A stretch of 64,000 nt of DNA from an uncultured Chitinophaga sp. (GCF_946479755.1 NZ_CAMLHC010000034.1:18670-82669); one strand, 5' to 3'; numbered from the stretch's first letter, positions 38,146 to 47,248 are shown. A program made the numbers and translations. The notes: generated by a model from the letters alone, not told the origin.

Positions 38146-39144
38146 ATGAACGTTCAGCAGCAGGAAGTATGGCAACTGTTATACCCCAGGGTCCCCCAGC
38201 ACCTGTCCAGGGGCTACCGGAATGGTTTATTCAATCCGCAAAAGGACCAGTTTTTTGCGGCCACCTTTGTCAGTGAGTTTTCGGATACCGATGACCTGGG
38301 CTTTTTAACATCCCTGTTTGACGGGTACTCCATCGTCACTACACCTGCGAACCCTCCAGGGCCCACAGCAGCGCCAAAATGGGAACTATCGCCGCCAGGG
38401 AGCGGCTTGCAACCCGCTGATTGCAAGGCTTATAGTATTATTTTCCAGGGCGCGTTTTATGAAGGTGAATGGACGATTTTGCGATCACTAACGTTGTTTG
38501 AGACCGCGGATGAAAAACTGGCCACTAATACTATTTTCCCAAAAGACGTTTTTAATCAATCCATTTATGCACCCTGCCAGGAACACTCATATCTTTACAA
38601 CAACAATGTTGAGCTGTCTGAATTTGCAGCAGCACCCTTTCTGGTCGCGATCGTTCTAAAACAAGCAAAGGAAAAGCTCAACTATGCTTTCAGGTATTAC
38701 CTGGAAATAGCCGTGTTACAGTCGCTGGCGGCGAAACTTCGGATACATTATCCCGACAGATATGATAGCATGACCGGTATGTTTGGAACCGAACATTTCT
38801 CCAGCATATTCCCACAGCACAAACGTTTTGTATTGCTGGTAACCGGCGCAAAAGGCCTGACCGAGAACAGCTATACCCCCCGGTATCTCCTATACATACA
38901 GGAGTCCGGAAACATCTACGAATGGAAATATTTCCCTCCCGGCGCAGCCTTTCATTATGCAGAATCTGTCATCGATCAGCTTAAGACGCTTACCTATTGG
39001 GATGATGTAAGGTATCTTCACTCCTCCTGTACGCTGGATGATGATCGCTTTTGGGAACGATACATTTTCCAACAGGAAAAGGGGGAATATAAATACCTGC
39101 AGGAATTGACGTTTAACGGCGAGCATCTGTCACGACGACTATGA
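38146..39144 (+). CDS. Unidentified 332-residue protein
   Basis: A soluble protein with no signal peptide or membrane helix. It is rich in aromatic residues with mixed alpha/beta character (YSIIFQGAFYEGEWTILRSL; YAFRYYLEIAVLQSLAAKL). I recognise no motif or family. It has its own promoter-like box and ends before an NTF2-like gene that has a separate box, so it is probably monocistronic. Confidence 0.6.
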   Translation: MNVQQQEVWQLLYPRVPQHLSRGYRNGLFNPQKDQFFAATFVSEFSDTDDLGFLTSLFDGYSIVTTPANPPGPTAAPKWELSPPGSGLQPADCKAYSIIFQGAFYEGEWTILRSLTLFETADEKLATNTIFPKDVFNQSIYAPCQEHSYLYNNNVELSEFAAAPFLVAIVLKQAKEKLNYAFRYYLEIAVLQSLAAKLRIHYPDRYDSMTGMFGTEHFSSIFPQHKRFVLLVTGAKGLTENSYTPRYLLYIQESGNIYEWKYFPPGAAFHYAESVIDQLKTLTYWDDVRYLHSSCTLDDDRFWERYIFQQEKGEYKYLQELTFNGEHLSRRL

Positions 39145-39210
39145 TGTCCATTCTTTGACTTTCACAATTATTCCTTTGATAACACCAACCGGCTAAACAA
39201 CGCGGGGCTA

Positions 39211-39218
39211 TAGCTTTG
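39211..39218 (+). promoter_or_regulatory. TAnnTTTG -7 box for the NTF2-like gene
   Basis: TAGCTTTG matches TAnnTTTG and ends 24 bases before the ATG at 39243. A TTTG at 39175-39178 is too far upstream to be an ideal -33 element. Confidence 0.45.
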
Positions 39219-39242
39219 TATCATCAAAAAAAGATATACCAT

Positions 39243-39620
39243 ATGAAAGCTCAAGCAAACAACACCGGTGTAGAAGACGAAAAACAACTGATCCTGCTCA
39301 CGCTGAACAACTATCTCGAGGGCCGTCCGGCACTCGACATCGAAAGACTCCGGGCGGCATTTCACCCTGATGCATATATCAGGACCGTGATAGACGGAAA
39401 GTTGGTCCAATGGGCACTGCCGCAGTACCTCGACCTGGTTGCCCAGGCAACATGGCAGGAATGCCACCCCCAAATCCTGTCTTATACCTGGGATGGTGAT
39501 ACCGGGTCAGCCCACGTACAATTGACCTTTGATACCTTTCGGTTCATTGATCGATTTAACCTCATAAAGGTAGACGGGAAATGGCTGATCGTGGATAAGG
39601 TTTCCTACCGGGAAGAATAA
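39243..39620 (+). CDS. NTF2-like / putative lumazine-binding family protein
   Basis: A 125-residue protein with a cone-shaped NTF2-like fold: an N-terminal helix (EDEKQLILLTLNNYLEG), a middle segment with LRAAFHPDAYIR, and C-terminal strands that end FNLIKVDGKWLIVDKVSY. This matches the lumazine-binding-like branch of the NTF2 superfamily, whose members are usually uncharacterised small-molecule binders or enzymes. The frame is open from 39216, but the Met at 39243 lies better relative to the -7 box and the fold. No neighbour suggests a substrate. Confidence 0.75.
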   Translation: MKAQANNTGVEDEKQLILLTLNNYLEGRPALDIERLRAAFHPDAYIRTVIDGKLVQWALPQYLDLVAQATWQECHPQILSYTWDGDTGSAHVQLTFDTFRFIDRFNLIKVDGKWLIVDKVSYREE

Positions 39621-39950
39621 CGCCCATATATATTCAGCTATCTTTTTCCTGACGTAAGTAATAGTAACCCAACCTTTACTCCTGGTTCCCGAATGACCAG
39701 GAGTAAAAGACGTGTAAGTTAGCCCGCGACCTACCAGAATATCATTAAACTGGTATAATAAATTGTTCCTCCATTAAAAAAGTCTATTGGGTAGCAACCG
39801 AAAGCCTGGTGGCCACTCACTTTATGTCATTAAAATAAATTCCTGCGAACAAGGGTAAAAAATGGAGATGGTGGTATCATAATAATGTTGCTCTCCCGAT
39901 ACGAGAAACATCCATTATTATCACTTTACATATATCCACAACCAAAAAAT
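39621..39950. other. 330-base intergenic region
   Basis: The region holds the strong inverted repeat at 39675-39707 and an A/T-rich stretch before the GH18 lipoprotein. I see no complete TAnnTTTG box and no gene. Confidence 0.5.
39675..39707. repeat. 12-base perfect inverted repeat
   Basis: TTTACTCCTGGT and ACCAGGAGTAAA flank a nine-base loop. There is no T run after it on either strand, so it could be a terminator-like stem for the NTF2-like gene 55 bases upstream or a regulator binding site for the GH18 gene. Confidence 0.55.
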
Positions 39951-40928
39951 ATGAAAAAAACGCAATTAGCCACATTTCTATCTTGCGCCTTGAGTATAAC
40001 TTCCTGCACAAAGCAAGGCGCCGATAAAATAATTGGCCAAGCAGCAATGGACGGCACTTCACACCATCTGGAAAATCTGAAAGCCTATAAATCGGGCCCA
40101 CATCCTTTAATGGCAGGCTATTTCAATAAATTAGAAGAAACCGGAGAACAGGGGTTTGCCAGCCTGCGCAATATACCAGACAGCGTTGATATTGTCGACA
40201 TATTTACTAACATGCACCGTAGTAACGAAAAGCTATGGGCGAAAAAAGACGCTATTAAAAAGGACATAGCACTGCTGAAGGAAAAAGGAACCAAAGTAGT
40301 TAACGGGTTCTGGATGACTGACTACGAACGCTATAAACACGCAGACGGCACACCACTCGGGGATAACGAAAAGGATTATGCCTTGTTTGCAGACAGCGTA
40401 TATTTTTATTCCGTTGAATGGGGGCTGGATGGGGTTGATATGGATATGGAACCTTTTATAATTTATCCAAAAGCAAAAACAATTGGAATACTGAATGCTT
40501 TGAGCAAGCGTTTTGGACCACAATCAGGTAATAAGAACCTCTTCATATTCGATACGGACCAAAAAAGTGGCTCCGAAATATTTAATATTTTTAATGAGAC
40601 TAAAGCAAATTATGACTATGTATTCTTCCAGTCATACAATTGTCATGGCGACTACTGGCATGGTGACGCCGCAGCGCTGACAGCCACCATGGACAGTTAC
40701 ACGAAAAATTTTGACAAGAAAAAATTTTTAGCTTTTACCAATGGACAGAAAACCTGTGCCTGGGATATGAGTAATTTCTCTGGCGGGAAGAGGGCACAAA
40801 TAGTTGAATATGCAGACTGGGCTGTTAAAAACAAGGCGGGCGGCGTTGGTATATATGGAATCAACTATGATTACAACAACAATAACTATCAAAATGTAAA
40901 AGCAGCGATTAAATTAATGAATCCGTAG
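39951..40928 (+). CDS. GH18 endo-glycosidase-type lipoprotein
   Basis: A 325-residue lipoprotein with lipobox ITSC and a GH18 TIM barrel. The catalytic motif is DGVDMDME (DxxDxDxE), the Glu being the acid/base; VFFQSYNCHG and GVGIYGINYDY fit later barrel strands. The small size and the motif context resemble the endo-beta-N-acetylglucosaminidase (EndoF/EndoS-like) branch of GH18 rather than processive chitinases, so it may release N-glycans from glycoproteins. The frame is open from 39885, but MKKTQLATF at 39951 opens the signal peptide. It stands alone, with no SusCD beside it. Confidence 0.8.
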   Translation: MKKTQLATFLSCALSITSCTKQGADKIIGQAAMDGTSHHLENLKAYKSGPHPLMAGYFNKLEETGEQGFASLRNIPDSVDIVDIFTNMHRSNEKLWAKKDAIKKDIALLKEKGTKVVNGFWMTDYERYKHADGTPLGDNEKDYALFADSVYFYSVEWGLDGVDMDMEPFIIYPKAKTIGILNALSKRFGPQSGNKNLFIFDTDQKSGSEIFNIFNETKANYDYVFFQSYNCHGDYWHGDAAALTATMDSYTKNFDKKKFLAFTNGQKTCAWDMSNFSGGKRAQIVEYADWAVKNKAGGVGIYGINYDYNNNNYQNVKAAIKLMNP

Positions 40929-40968
40929 CATTTTATAATAAGTGTACACTAATAATGTAGCACAGCAT

Positions 40969-41005
40969 AAAAAAAGGCGTCTTCCAGCTGGAAGACGCCT
41001 TTTTT
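40969..41005. terminator. Bidirectional intrinsic terminator
   Basis: A perfect 24-base palindrome at 40976-40999 (halves GGCGTCTTCCAG and CTGGAAGACGCC) is flanked by seven A and six T. It lies between convergent genes ending at 40928 and 41085, so it can end both. Confidence 0.9.
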
Positions 41006-41084
41006 ATCAGTTCCTGATGAAAGTGGCAGGAAGGCGATTGGTCGCTTAAGGTATAATTCGTGATATAACTACGATTAACATTAA

Positions 41085-41552
41085 TTAATACGGAATATTT
41101 AATGCCGTCACATTTTTTATCTCCCCTAATACAAATGAACTTTGCATTTTGACAATGCCGTGGACTTTCGTCAATTTTTCAAACGCAAAATAGTTATAGT
41201 GATCGAGGTCTTTGAGCACAACTTTTATCAGGAAATCGTGTACTCCACCAGTAGAATAGCACTCCACTATCTCTTCAATATTCCTGATTTCCTCCTGGAA
41301 ACGTCTGATATGTTCATCATCATGTACAGCCAGAGACACATTGCAAAAAACGATCAATGGCAATCCCACTTTTTTATTATCCAGTAAAGCCACATATCGC
41401 TTAATGTACCCCTCATTTTCCAGCCGTTTTATACGCTCATAAAGGGGGGTCTTGGATATGTGCAACAAGTCTGACAGCTCTTTCACGTTCAGCTTGGCAT
41501 TATCCTGCAAGGCACTTAATATACCAACATCTGTTTTATCCAGTTTCGCCAT
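41085..41552 (-). CDS. Lrp/AsnC-family transcription regulator
   Basis: A 155-residue regulator with an N-terminal helix-turn-helix (LNVKELSDLLHISKTPLYER, about 18-38) and a C-terminal RAM-type ligand domain (YSTGGVHDFLIKVVLKDLD, then TKVHGIVKMQSSFVLG). It should bind a small metabolite, probably an amino acid. It is divergent from a DUF2000 gene with a 155-base gap that contains two operator-like repeats, so it probably controls itself and that gene. Confidence 0.9.
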   Translation of the reverse strand: MAKLDKTDVGILSALQDNAKLNVKELSDLLHISKTPLYERIKRLENEGYIKRYVALLDNKKVGLPLIVFCNVSLAVHDDEHIRRFQEEIRNIEEIVECYSTGGVHDFLIKVVLKDLDHYNYFAFEKLTKVHGIVKMQSSFVLGEIKNVTALNIPY

Positions 41553-41591
41553 GGTCTTTTTTCCTGTTCTTAATGTTTTAAAGCGATTGAA

Positions 41592-41636
41592 TTAGGAATT
41601 GTTCGTAAAAAACAAATCAAACTTAGGAATAATTCC
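41592..41636. promoter_or_regulatory. Two operator-like repeats for the Lrp/AsnC regulator
   Basis: TTAGGAATTGTTC (41592-41604) and TTAGGAATAATTC (41623-41635) are direct repeats; the second contains the palindrome GGAAT-a-ATTCC (41626-41636). Their centres are 31 bases apart, about three helical turns, which suits binding by an Lrp octamer or pair of dimers. Confidence 0.55.
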
Positions 41637-41707
41637 CAAAATTACAACCTATAATAACACAAAAACACCATTTTATATAAATTCGCCAGAACAATAGATC
41701 TAAAATC

Positions 41708-42145
41708 ATGAACAATACCGGAGTAACTATCGAATCAAAGAAATGTGTATTGATAATAGACAATACCCAGCCAACAGGCGTTATCGCCAATACCTCAAGC
41801 ATCTTGTCGATCACCCTGGGTAAACAGCTGGGAAGTATCATAGGACAGGATGTGTATGATAAGCAGGGAGAAAAACATCCCGGCATCACACAAATACCTA
41901 TTCCCATATTAGGAACATCGCCGGAGAAAATAAAAGAGATCCGCAGGCACCTGCTCACCCTCTTTATAGAAGACATCGTACTGGTAGACTTTTCTGATGT
42001 GGCCCAAAAATCCAGGACATACGATCAGTATGAAAACGCTATGCTTACAACAGACGAAAATGACATCCGCTACATCGGCATAGCGGTTTATGGCGACAAA
42101 AAACTCATAAATAAGGTGACCGGAAATTTAAGTTTGATTAAATAG
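41708..42145 (+). CDS. DUF2000-family protein
   Basis: A 145-residue protein that fits the DUF2000 family: KKCVLIIDNTQPTGVIANTSSIL at the start, with GITQIPIPILG in the middle and a C-terminal IRYIGIAVYGDKKLINKVTG. The fold is thought to be like peptidyl-tRNA hydrolase II, but no function is established. Its divergent arrangement with an Lrp/AsnC gene suggests an amino acid-linked role. Confidence 0.75.
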   Translation: MNNTGVTIESKKCVLIIDNTQPTGVIANTSSILSITLGKQLGSIIGQDVYDKQGEKHPGITQIPIPILGTSPEKIKEIRRHLLTLFIEDIVLVDFSDVAQKSRTYDQYENAMLTTDENDIRYIGIAVYGDKKLINKVTGNLSLIK

Positions 42146-42213
42146 GCACGCCTCTTCCGGCATATACGGAAAATGGGGTTGAATACTACCATGCACAGCG
42201 GGGCGGTTCACTT

Positions 42214-42927
42214 TCAGAGGTATCGTTGTTTCATCAATTCGTATACGGAAGTGGGATGATAGCGCGCGTTTTTATCAAGGTAGCTTCTCCGCCATAGTTC
42301 ATTCCAGCAGTGGATGGCCAGGGTCTGAGGCGCAGGTTCGTAGGTATACTCCCCGATCAGTTGATACATGTCGTAGTAGTTGATCGGACAAAACACTTCC
42401 GGTGTTCGTGCATGTTCCTCCAGTTTGTGTTTAGCGACCACCTTACAAAAAAAATCGGGTCCCAGTTCTCCCCATTGCATGTTTTTCAGGCCGCGTAATT
42501 CAATATAGTTCAGGCACTCCTCCAGCAAGGGAGCTCCGGCGGGAGCTTTGATAAATCCGCAATTGATCTGCACCTCCCGTTCATTGTCATATTCAGAAGA
42601 AAAACAATATTCCGATGATATGCGGAAAGGCTGCAGGCAGACGCAGTCCATATCGATCCAGCAGCCCCCTTTATCATAAAGCAATTTATACCGGAAAAAA
42701 TCCGAAAAGCAGCCCCAGCTGCCGTAAGCATCTGTAAACAGTGCATCCCGGGAAATAATGGTACCCGCATCTTTGACAGTAATTCCTTCAGGCAAGTCCT
42801 CCACAGGATCGTAAGTATACAAATGGAACTCATGACCGTGACTTACAAAGGACTTCAAGCAAAGTTTTTCAAGTGTGCTGAGTTTAGTGCCAATCCAAAG
42901 GCTTTGCATAACATTAACGGATATCAT
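42214..42927 (-). CDS. DXD-type glycosyltransferase (GT32-like)
   Basis: The 237-residue protein has the sugar-binding DXD pattern typical of GT32-type enzymes: SDFFRYKLLYDKGGCWIDMD, with the DMD metal-binding motif, and MQSLWIGTKLS at the N-terminus. The C-terminal TLAIHCWNELWRR contains the His/Trp often found at the end of the family. It lies on the same strand as the peptide cluster but on the far side of a + strand S12 gene, so its membership is probable, not certain. Confidence 0.8.
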   Translation of the reverse strand: MISVNVMQSLWIGTKLSTLEKLCLKSFVSHGHEFHLYTYDPVEDLPEGITVKDAGTIISRDALFTDAYGSWGCFSDFFRYKLLYDKGGCWIDMDCVCLQPFRISSEYCFSSEYDNEREVQINCGFIKAPAGAPLLEECLNYIELRGLKNMQWGELGPDFFCKVVAKHKLEEHARTPEVFCPINYYDMYQLIGEYTYEPAPQTLAIHCWNELWRRSYLDKNARYHPTSVYELMKQRYL

Positions 42928-43064
42928 TGCTGAAATTTTTATGGATAAACATGTATTTGTTGATTATTACCTGTTAACAGCCGTCTGGCTGCTCTATATG
43001 AATAAATTTTTATCCTTTGACATTTTTCCTATTTTCGTTTAACTATTCATCAAAAAATTAACCC

Positions 43065-44195
43065 ATGCGATATCTATCCGCTGTTGGCAGTGCAATGCTG
43101 CTTGTACTCCATATCACCATTGCCTCAGCACAGATAAAAGCCCTCAATGGAAAGATAATCCCGGCGGAAACAATGACCCGATTTCTAAAAGCGGAAATGG
43201 ATTCCTTCCACATACCCGGATTATCGATTGCTTTTATCAGTGACAATAAAATAGTATATCACAATGCACTGGGTTATGCCGACATCGCCTCCGCAAGAAA
43301 AGTTAACGACGAAACCTTGTTTGAATCGGCCTCCATGAGTAAAACAGTTTTCGCCTTCTTCATTCTCAGGATGGCGGAAAAAGGTGTTATTGCGCTGGAC
43401 ACCCCCTTGTATACCTATCTTCCCAATCCGGATATCGCTTACGATGAAAGATACAAGCTCATTACAGCAAGGATGGTCCTGGAACACACGACAGGCATGC
43501 CAAACTGGCGCGAATATGACCTGGCAGACTCATCTCTGCATATCAAAAAAGGTATGCTCTATCTCAAATTCAAGCCAGGAACAGCTTTCTCCTATTCCGG
43601 CGAAGCATATCAATACCTGACAGACGTAATTGCCCATTTATTGCACACCAACACTACAGACCTCGGTGATATCGTATACCGTGAAGTTTGTGCGCCACTG
43701 GGAATGAAACATGCCTATTTTTCCTGGAACAACTATCTGCAGGAACACCGCGCCACCGGCTACCGGCTGCAGCACGACAGCGTCAATACCCCCGGCGAGT
43801 TAAAAAAATTCGAAACTTTCAGTGCGGCAGGCGGCCTGCGCACCAGCGCCCTGGATTATGCGCACTTTCTCATAGCGCTGCTCGAAGAAAAAGGGCTGAA
43901 AAAAAGCTCTTTCCGGGAAATGCTGAAGCCCGGCGTGTACCTTACCGACACCGGCATGATAAAGGAAACCGGAGAGGCGTGGGGACTGGGACTGGCCATC
44001 AAACAAACACCTTACGGCATAAGGTACATGCACAGCGGCAACAATGGTGACTTCACAGCCTATTTTGTTATCTATAAGGAAAAAAAATCCGGTTTTGTCT
44101 TTCTCGTTAATAACAGCGAAGCGGGCGAACTTTTCGAAAAATTGTTACCTTTTTTTACGGATGGGGCCACTGGTACTGAAGTACTCTCCAAATAA
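43065..44195 (+). CDS. Secreted S12 serine hydrolase (class C beta-lactamase fold)
   Basis: The 376-residue product has a signal peptide (LLVLHITIASAQ) and a class C beta-lactamase-like domain. The nucleophile is Ser90 in SMSK (SxxK); the second motif is YSG in FSYSGEAYQYL, and HSG in MHSGNNGDF replaces KTG. It is a periplasmic or secreted serine hydrolase with peptidase or esterase potential. It is on the + strand, opposite the peptide cluster. It resembles the S12 enzyme inside the cluster (SxSKT near the motif, GEAYQYL versus GEGYQYL), which makes a shared role plausible. Confidence 0.85.
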   Translation: MRYLSAVGSAMLLVLHITIASAQIKALNGKIIPAETMTRFLKAEMDSFHIPGLSIAFISDNKIVYHNALGYADIASARKVNDETLFESASMSKTVFAFFILRMAEKGVIALDTPLYTYLPNPDIAYDERYKLITARMVLEHTTGMPNWREYDLADSSLHIKKGMLYLKFKPGTAFSYSGEAYQYLTDVIAHLLHTNTTDLGDIVYREVCAPLGMKHAYFSWNNYLQEHRATGYRLQHDSVNTPGELKKFETFSAAGGLRTSALDYAHFLIALLEEKGLKKSSFREMLKPGVYLTDTGMIKETGEAWGLGLAIKQTPYGIRYMHSGNNGDFTAYFVIYKEKKSGFVFLVNNSEAGELFEKLLPFFTDGATGTEVLSK

Positions 44196-44240
44196 ACAAG
44201 CGGCACTTATCAGGTACACGCAGGAGCTGATCCTCCGGCA

Positions 44241-45050
44241 TCACAAAAAATGATTGAAGGCATCAGCTGATATAAATGACCGCGCGTTTTTAGGCGGCAT
44301 CCCGGCCGTAGCCTCCCTGATCAGGGCCATAGCAAGTGATTGCGTAGAATCAACGATCCGCACGTTCCCCGATAACGAATCATAGGGAAGCAGAGACAGT
44401 TCGGTACATCCGAGAATAATAGTATCTGCCCCCCTGTCTCTCATGTAGTTAACAGCGCTGGTCCAAAGTAACTTTGCCTGCTCACTGACAGGATTTGATT
44501 TTGCCTTGAGACCAAACTCCGGGTCATATATTATCCTGTGTATGACTTCCTGCTGAAAAGAAAAATCGGGAATGGCCGTCTCAAATCCCATTCTTTCCAG
44601 CATATTGTTATAAACGCCGGACCTATATGTTCCGTTGGTGGCCAAAACCCCTATCCTGCGGGCCTGGGGATATTGCTGGATAATATACCGGCCGGTTTCT
44701 TCCGGCATGTTCAGTACCCTCACCAGGCTCTGCACTTTTGCAAGCTCTTCCAGCACCACATTATAAATAGCGGGGGAATAGGATGTATTACAGGCGATAC
44801 CGATCACCCCGGCGCCGGCAACTTCCAGTTTTCTGATGATTTCCACAATGCTGTAAGCCGGATTTACACTGAGTGTACCGTCGAGAAAAGAAGTTCTATC
44901 TACAATATCTCCGGGAAAAGACATCAGCATGGCAGAAAGATGTTCCTGATCCGTTGCCGCGACGGTATAACGCACGATGCTGTTATACAGGGCAATGCCC
45001 GCCTGTGGCCCCATGCCCCCTACTATTCCAATAATCCTGTTATTTTCCAT
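44241..45050 (-). CDS. Aspartate/glutamate racemase family protein
   Basis: A 269-residue protein with the two catalytic Cys motifs of the Asp/Glu racemase superfamily, IACNTSYSP near residue 90 and LGCTELSLL near 215, and the N-terminal GIVGGMGPQAG. Such enzymes interconvert L- and D-Asp or D-Glu. In Bacteroidota, MurI also belongs to this superfamily, but the length and MGPQAG start resemble the aspartate racemase branch. It is the last gene of the peptide cluster and may supply a D-acidic residue. Confidence 0.85.
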   Translation of the reverse strand: MENNRIIGIVGGMGPQAGIALYNSIVRYTVAATDQEHLSAMLMSFPGDIVDRTSFLDGTLSVNPAYSIVEIIRKLEVAGAGVIGIACNTSYSPAIYNVVLEELAKVQSLVRVLNMPEETGRYIIQQYPQARRIGVLATNGTYRSGVYNNMLERMGFETAIPDFSFQQEVIHRIIYDPEFGLKAKSNPVSEQAKLLWTSAVNYMRDRGADTIILGCTELSLLPYDSLSGNVRIVDSTQSLAMALIREATAGMPPKNARSFISADAFNHFL

Positions 45051-45071
45051 GATCAGCCTTTTAAGTGATTA

Positions 45072-46481
45072 TTAGCCGTGCAATAGCTCTTCCAGGAGAC
45101 TATTCAGGCAGCGTTCCTGTTCTGTTATCAGCTTTTCAACGGTGGTCGGCGTTAGCAATGAATTGTTGTAAACAAGTTTCAGGTGGCAGACATCCCCGTA
45201 AGTTGTCAGGTAAATATCCATATCCTGGCAGCAGGCAGCTCCGGTTGAATAATGCTTAAGAATACCGCTGCTGCTGAGGTCCCCTTCCTTGTCATAATCA
45301 TTCTTTGTCAGCGTCAGGAAAACCGGGACAGTGCTGCCAATAGGAATTTCAGCCTCGCAGTCAACCGTCTCAAAAGGATACACGCAATGCTTTGCCAGCT
45401 GAAATAACTGCACGTCAATATATTCCAGGAAGCTTTCTGCCTTCCGCGATACAGCCATATCAAAATAGCAGATGCCGCCCGAAGCCAGCCAGCCGATCAT
45501 CTTCTTACAGATGCCGTCCGTTCTTCTGGTAACAGGAATATCAAAGGCGAACAGGCTTTGCCCGCTGAGTTTATGCATGGCCATCAGGAACCCGGCAATA
45601 AAAAGCGTATACAGGCTGCTGCTGTAATGCCCGGTAAAATCCTGTATTTGCCGGAACGTGTCAGCAGCATAGGCAAACTCCACTAATCCCGCCTGATTAT
45701 AGGTATATCTCCTTACAACGCTTGCAATAAAGCGATCATCTGAAAAAGGAAGCCCCGCAACCCGTCTCTTTACTTCTTTTACTTTTTCTTCGTGCTGCCT
45801 GTTATATGCGTTCCACGCCTGCTGATCGATGATTTGCAGTCTCGGAAGACCCTGGCTCAACTGTGACTTCCAGTATGCGCGGTAAGGATCCCCGGCCTGC
45901 GTATTCAGGAGGTCCTCTTCGATGGCGGTGTATTGCTGGTATTTAATGATGTCATCAGGCACCAGATGTTCATTCCCTTGTACCAGTGCATCCCATATCC
46001 GGACGATCTCAGCCTCAAAAACGCCTGCGGAATAACTGTCGATGATAACGTGATGAAATACCCATGACACCTCAAAACAGCCGGCCTCCTTCTTAAATAC
46101 TGCCACCCTGAACAACGGGCCGTATTCAAAATTAAAAGGGGTGTTGGACAAAAGCAGCTTTTTATTGGCTATCAGCAACGTACTTTCGCGGGAGGGTACT
46201 CCGGAGAAGTCCATGTACTCAAAATTTGGCCGGAAATCCTCCGGATCAACAATTACCTGCTTCAGGCCGCCAGCTGTTACCCGCAAAGTCGTTCTGAAGA
46301 TTTCATGGCGTTTAACGATCAGGTCAATTGCTTTCCGGAATAGTCCAACGTCAAACATATCCAGGTAGAAAACCAGCGTAAGGTTCATAGGATAATGATC
46401 TTCGCGGATCTTATACAACATCCATTCCCTTACCTGGACAAAACCGGGGTTGACGATTTGATACTTAGCAGTTACTCCCAT
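45072..46481 (-). CDS. Stand-alone NRPS condensation domain
   Basis: The 469-residue protein consists of one condensation-fold domain with the active-site motif HHVIID (His143, His144, Asp148) in VFHHVIIDSYSAG. No adenylation or carrier domain is present. Free condensation domains can release peptides, make esters or amides, or act as acyltransferases. The start overlaps the stop of the glycosyltransferase gene by ten bases, which ties it to the cluster. It is a candidate for the release step, since no thioesterase was found, but its actual partner is unknown. Confidence 0.85.
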   Translation of the reverse strand: MGVTAKYQIVNPGFVQVREWMLYKIREDHYPMNLTLVFYLDMFDVGLFRKAIDLIVKRHEIFRTTLRVTAGGLKQVIVDPEDFRPNFEYMDFSGVPSRESTLLIANKKLLLSNTPFNFEYGPLFRVAVFKKEAGCFEVSWVFHHVIIDSYSAGVFEAEIVRIWDALVQGNEHLVPDDIIKYQQYTAIEEDLLNTQAGDPYRAYWKSQLSQGLPRLQIIDQQAWNAYNRQHEEKVKEVKRRVAGLPFSDDRFIASVVRRYTYNQAGLVEFAYAADTFRQIQDFTGHYSSSLYTLFIAGFLMAMHKLSGQSLFAFDIPVTRRTDGICKKMIGWLASGGICYFDMAVSRKAESFLEYIDVQLFQLAKHCVYPFETVDCEAEIPIGSTVPVFLTLTKNDYDKEGDLSSSGILKHYSTGAACCQDMDIYLTTYGDVCHLKLVYNNSLLTPTTVEKLITEQERCLNSLLEELLHG

Positions 46482-47248
46482 AATAACGGTCGCCAGTTTT
46501 TTTCATTGATTAAATAATTAAAAACCGTTTCCCTTATATCAATAAAGGCAGGGTCTTTCCACGAGGAAAATTCGTCCTGGCTGTAGTATTTCTTTAAGTT
46601 GCCACAGGTGTCATTGCATCGCTGTTCGGGCACTACGGTGGGAATGGACTGCGAGATCATAAGGCTGCCGGACAGATGGATATCTTCTCCTGACTGAAAT
46701 GTGCGCGGCCACACCGCCCAGAAATGGCGTATCCATTCTGTTTTGAAGAAATAGCTGTTACACCCGTAGTCTACCGTGGTATCCTCCGGCACATAGTTCC
46801 GCTCCTCGTCACTGAAATTATCCCCGATAAAGTAAGTTTTCCTTTCATCCCCACTCCACTCTTCCGGCCTGAAAGAGCCAGGCCTTATCAATCTGCCTGT
46901 ACAGGAAACAATGGCGCCCAGCCGGCTACACCTGTCTACGCATATTTTTAGCCAGTCCCTTCCGGGGATAACATCATCGTCTATAATCAACGTATAGGCA
47001 GTTGTTACCTGCGAACACACGGCAAAGCGGCCAAAGTACCTGAAATTAAAGTCAGAATGTATGATGTAGATCTGCGGAAAAACACCTCTCCATTCATCCA
47101 CCACAGACTGAATAGAAATATGCCGTTCGTTATGGATAATCCATATACACGACGGCGGGAAAGACTGTTCGATCAGGCTTTGCAACTGCTGATCCAGGTA
47201 ATCCCTTTTCCACACCGTTATTATTACAGTAACATTACCATCTTTCAT
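46472..47248 (-). CDS. Glycosyltransferase (GT2-like)
   Basis: The 258-residue protein begins with TVIITVWKRDYLDQQLQSLI, typical of GT-A glycosyltransferases, and has the DDD motif in LIIDDDVIPGRDW as the metal-binding DxD equivalent. A C-terminal segment has FQSGEDIHLSGSLM, a typical acid-base ED site. It overlaps the condensation domain gene by ten bases. It probably adds a sugar to the peptide product; the donor is unknown. Confidence 0.75.
   Translation of the reverse strand: MKDGNVTVIITVWKRDYLDQQLQSLIEQSFPPSCIWIIHNERHISIQSVVDEWRGVFPQIYIIHSDFNFRYFGRFAVCSQVTTAYTLIIDDDVIPGRDWLKICVDRCSRLGAIVSCTGRLIRPGSFRPEEWSGDERKTYFIGDNFSDEERNYVPEDTTVDYGCNSYFFKTEWIRHFWAVWPRTFQSGEDIHLSGSLMISQSIPTVVPEQRCNDTCGNLKKYYSQDEFSSWKDPAFIDIRETVFNYLINEKNWRPLLWE

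Noticed and set aside
42155..42171. TTCCG / CGGAA hairpin between convergent genes as a terminator
   Set aside because: The stem has five base pairs and no T tract on either strand.
43065..44195. A beta-lactamase resistance gene
   Set aside because: The S12 fold alone does not show antibiotic hydrolysis; the third motif is HSG, not KTG, as in esterases and peptidases of the family.
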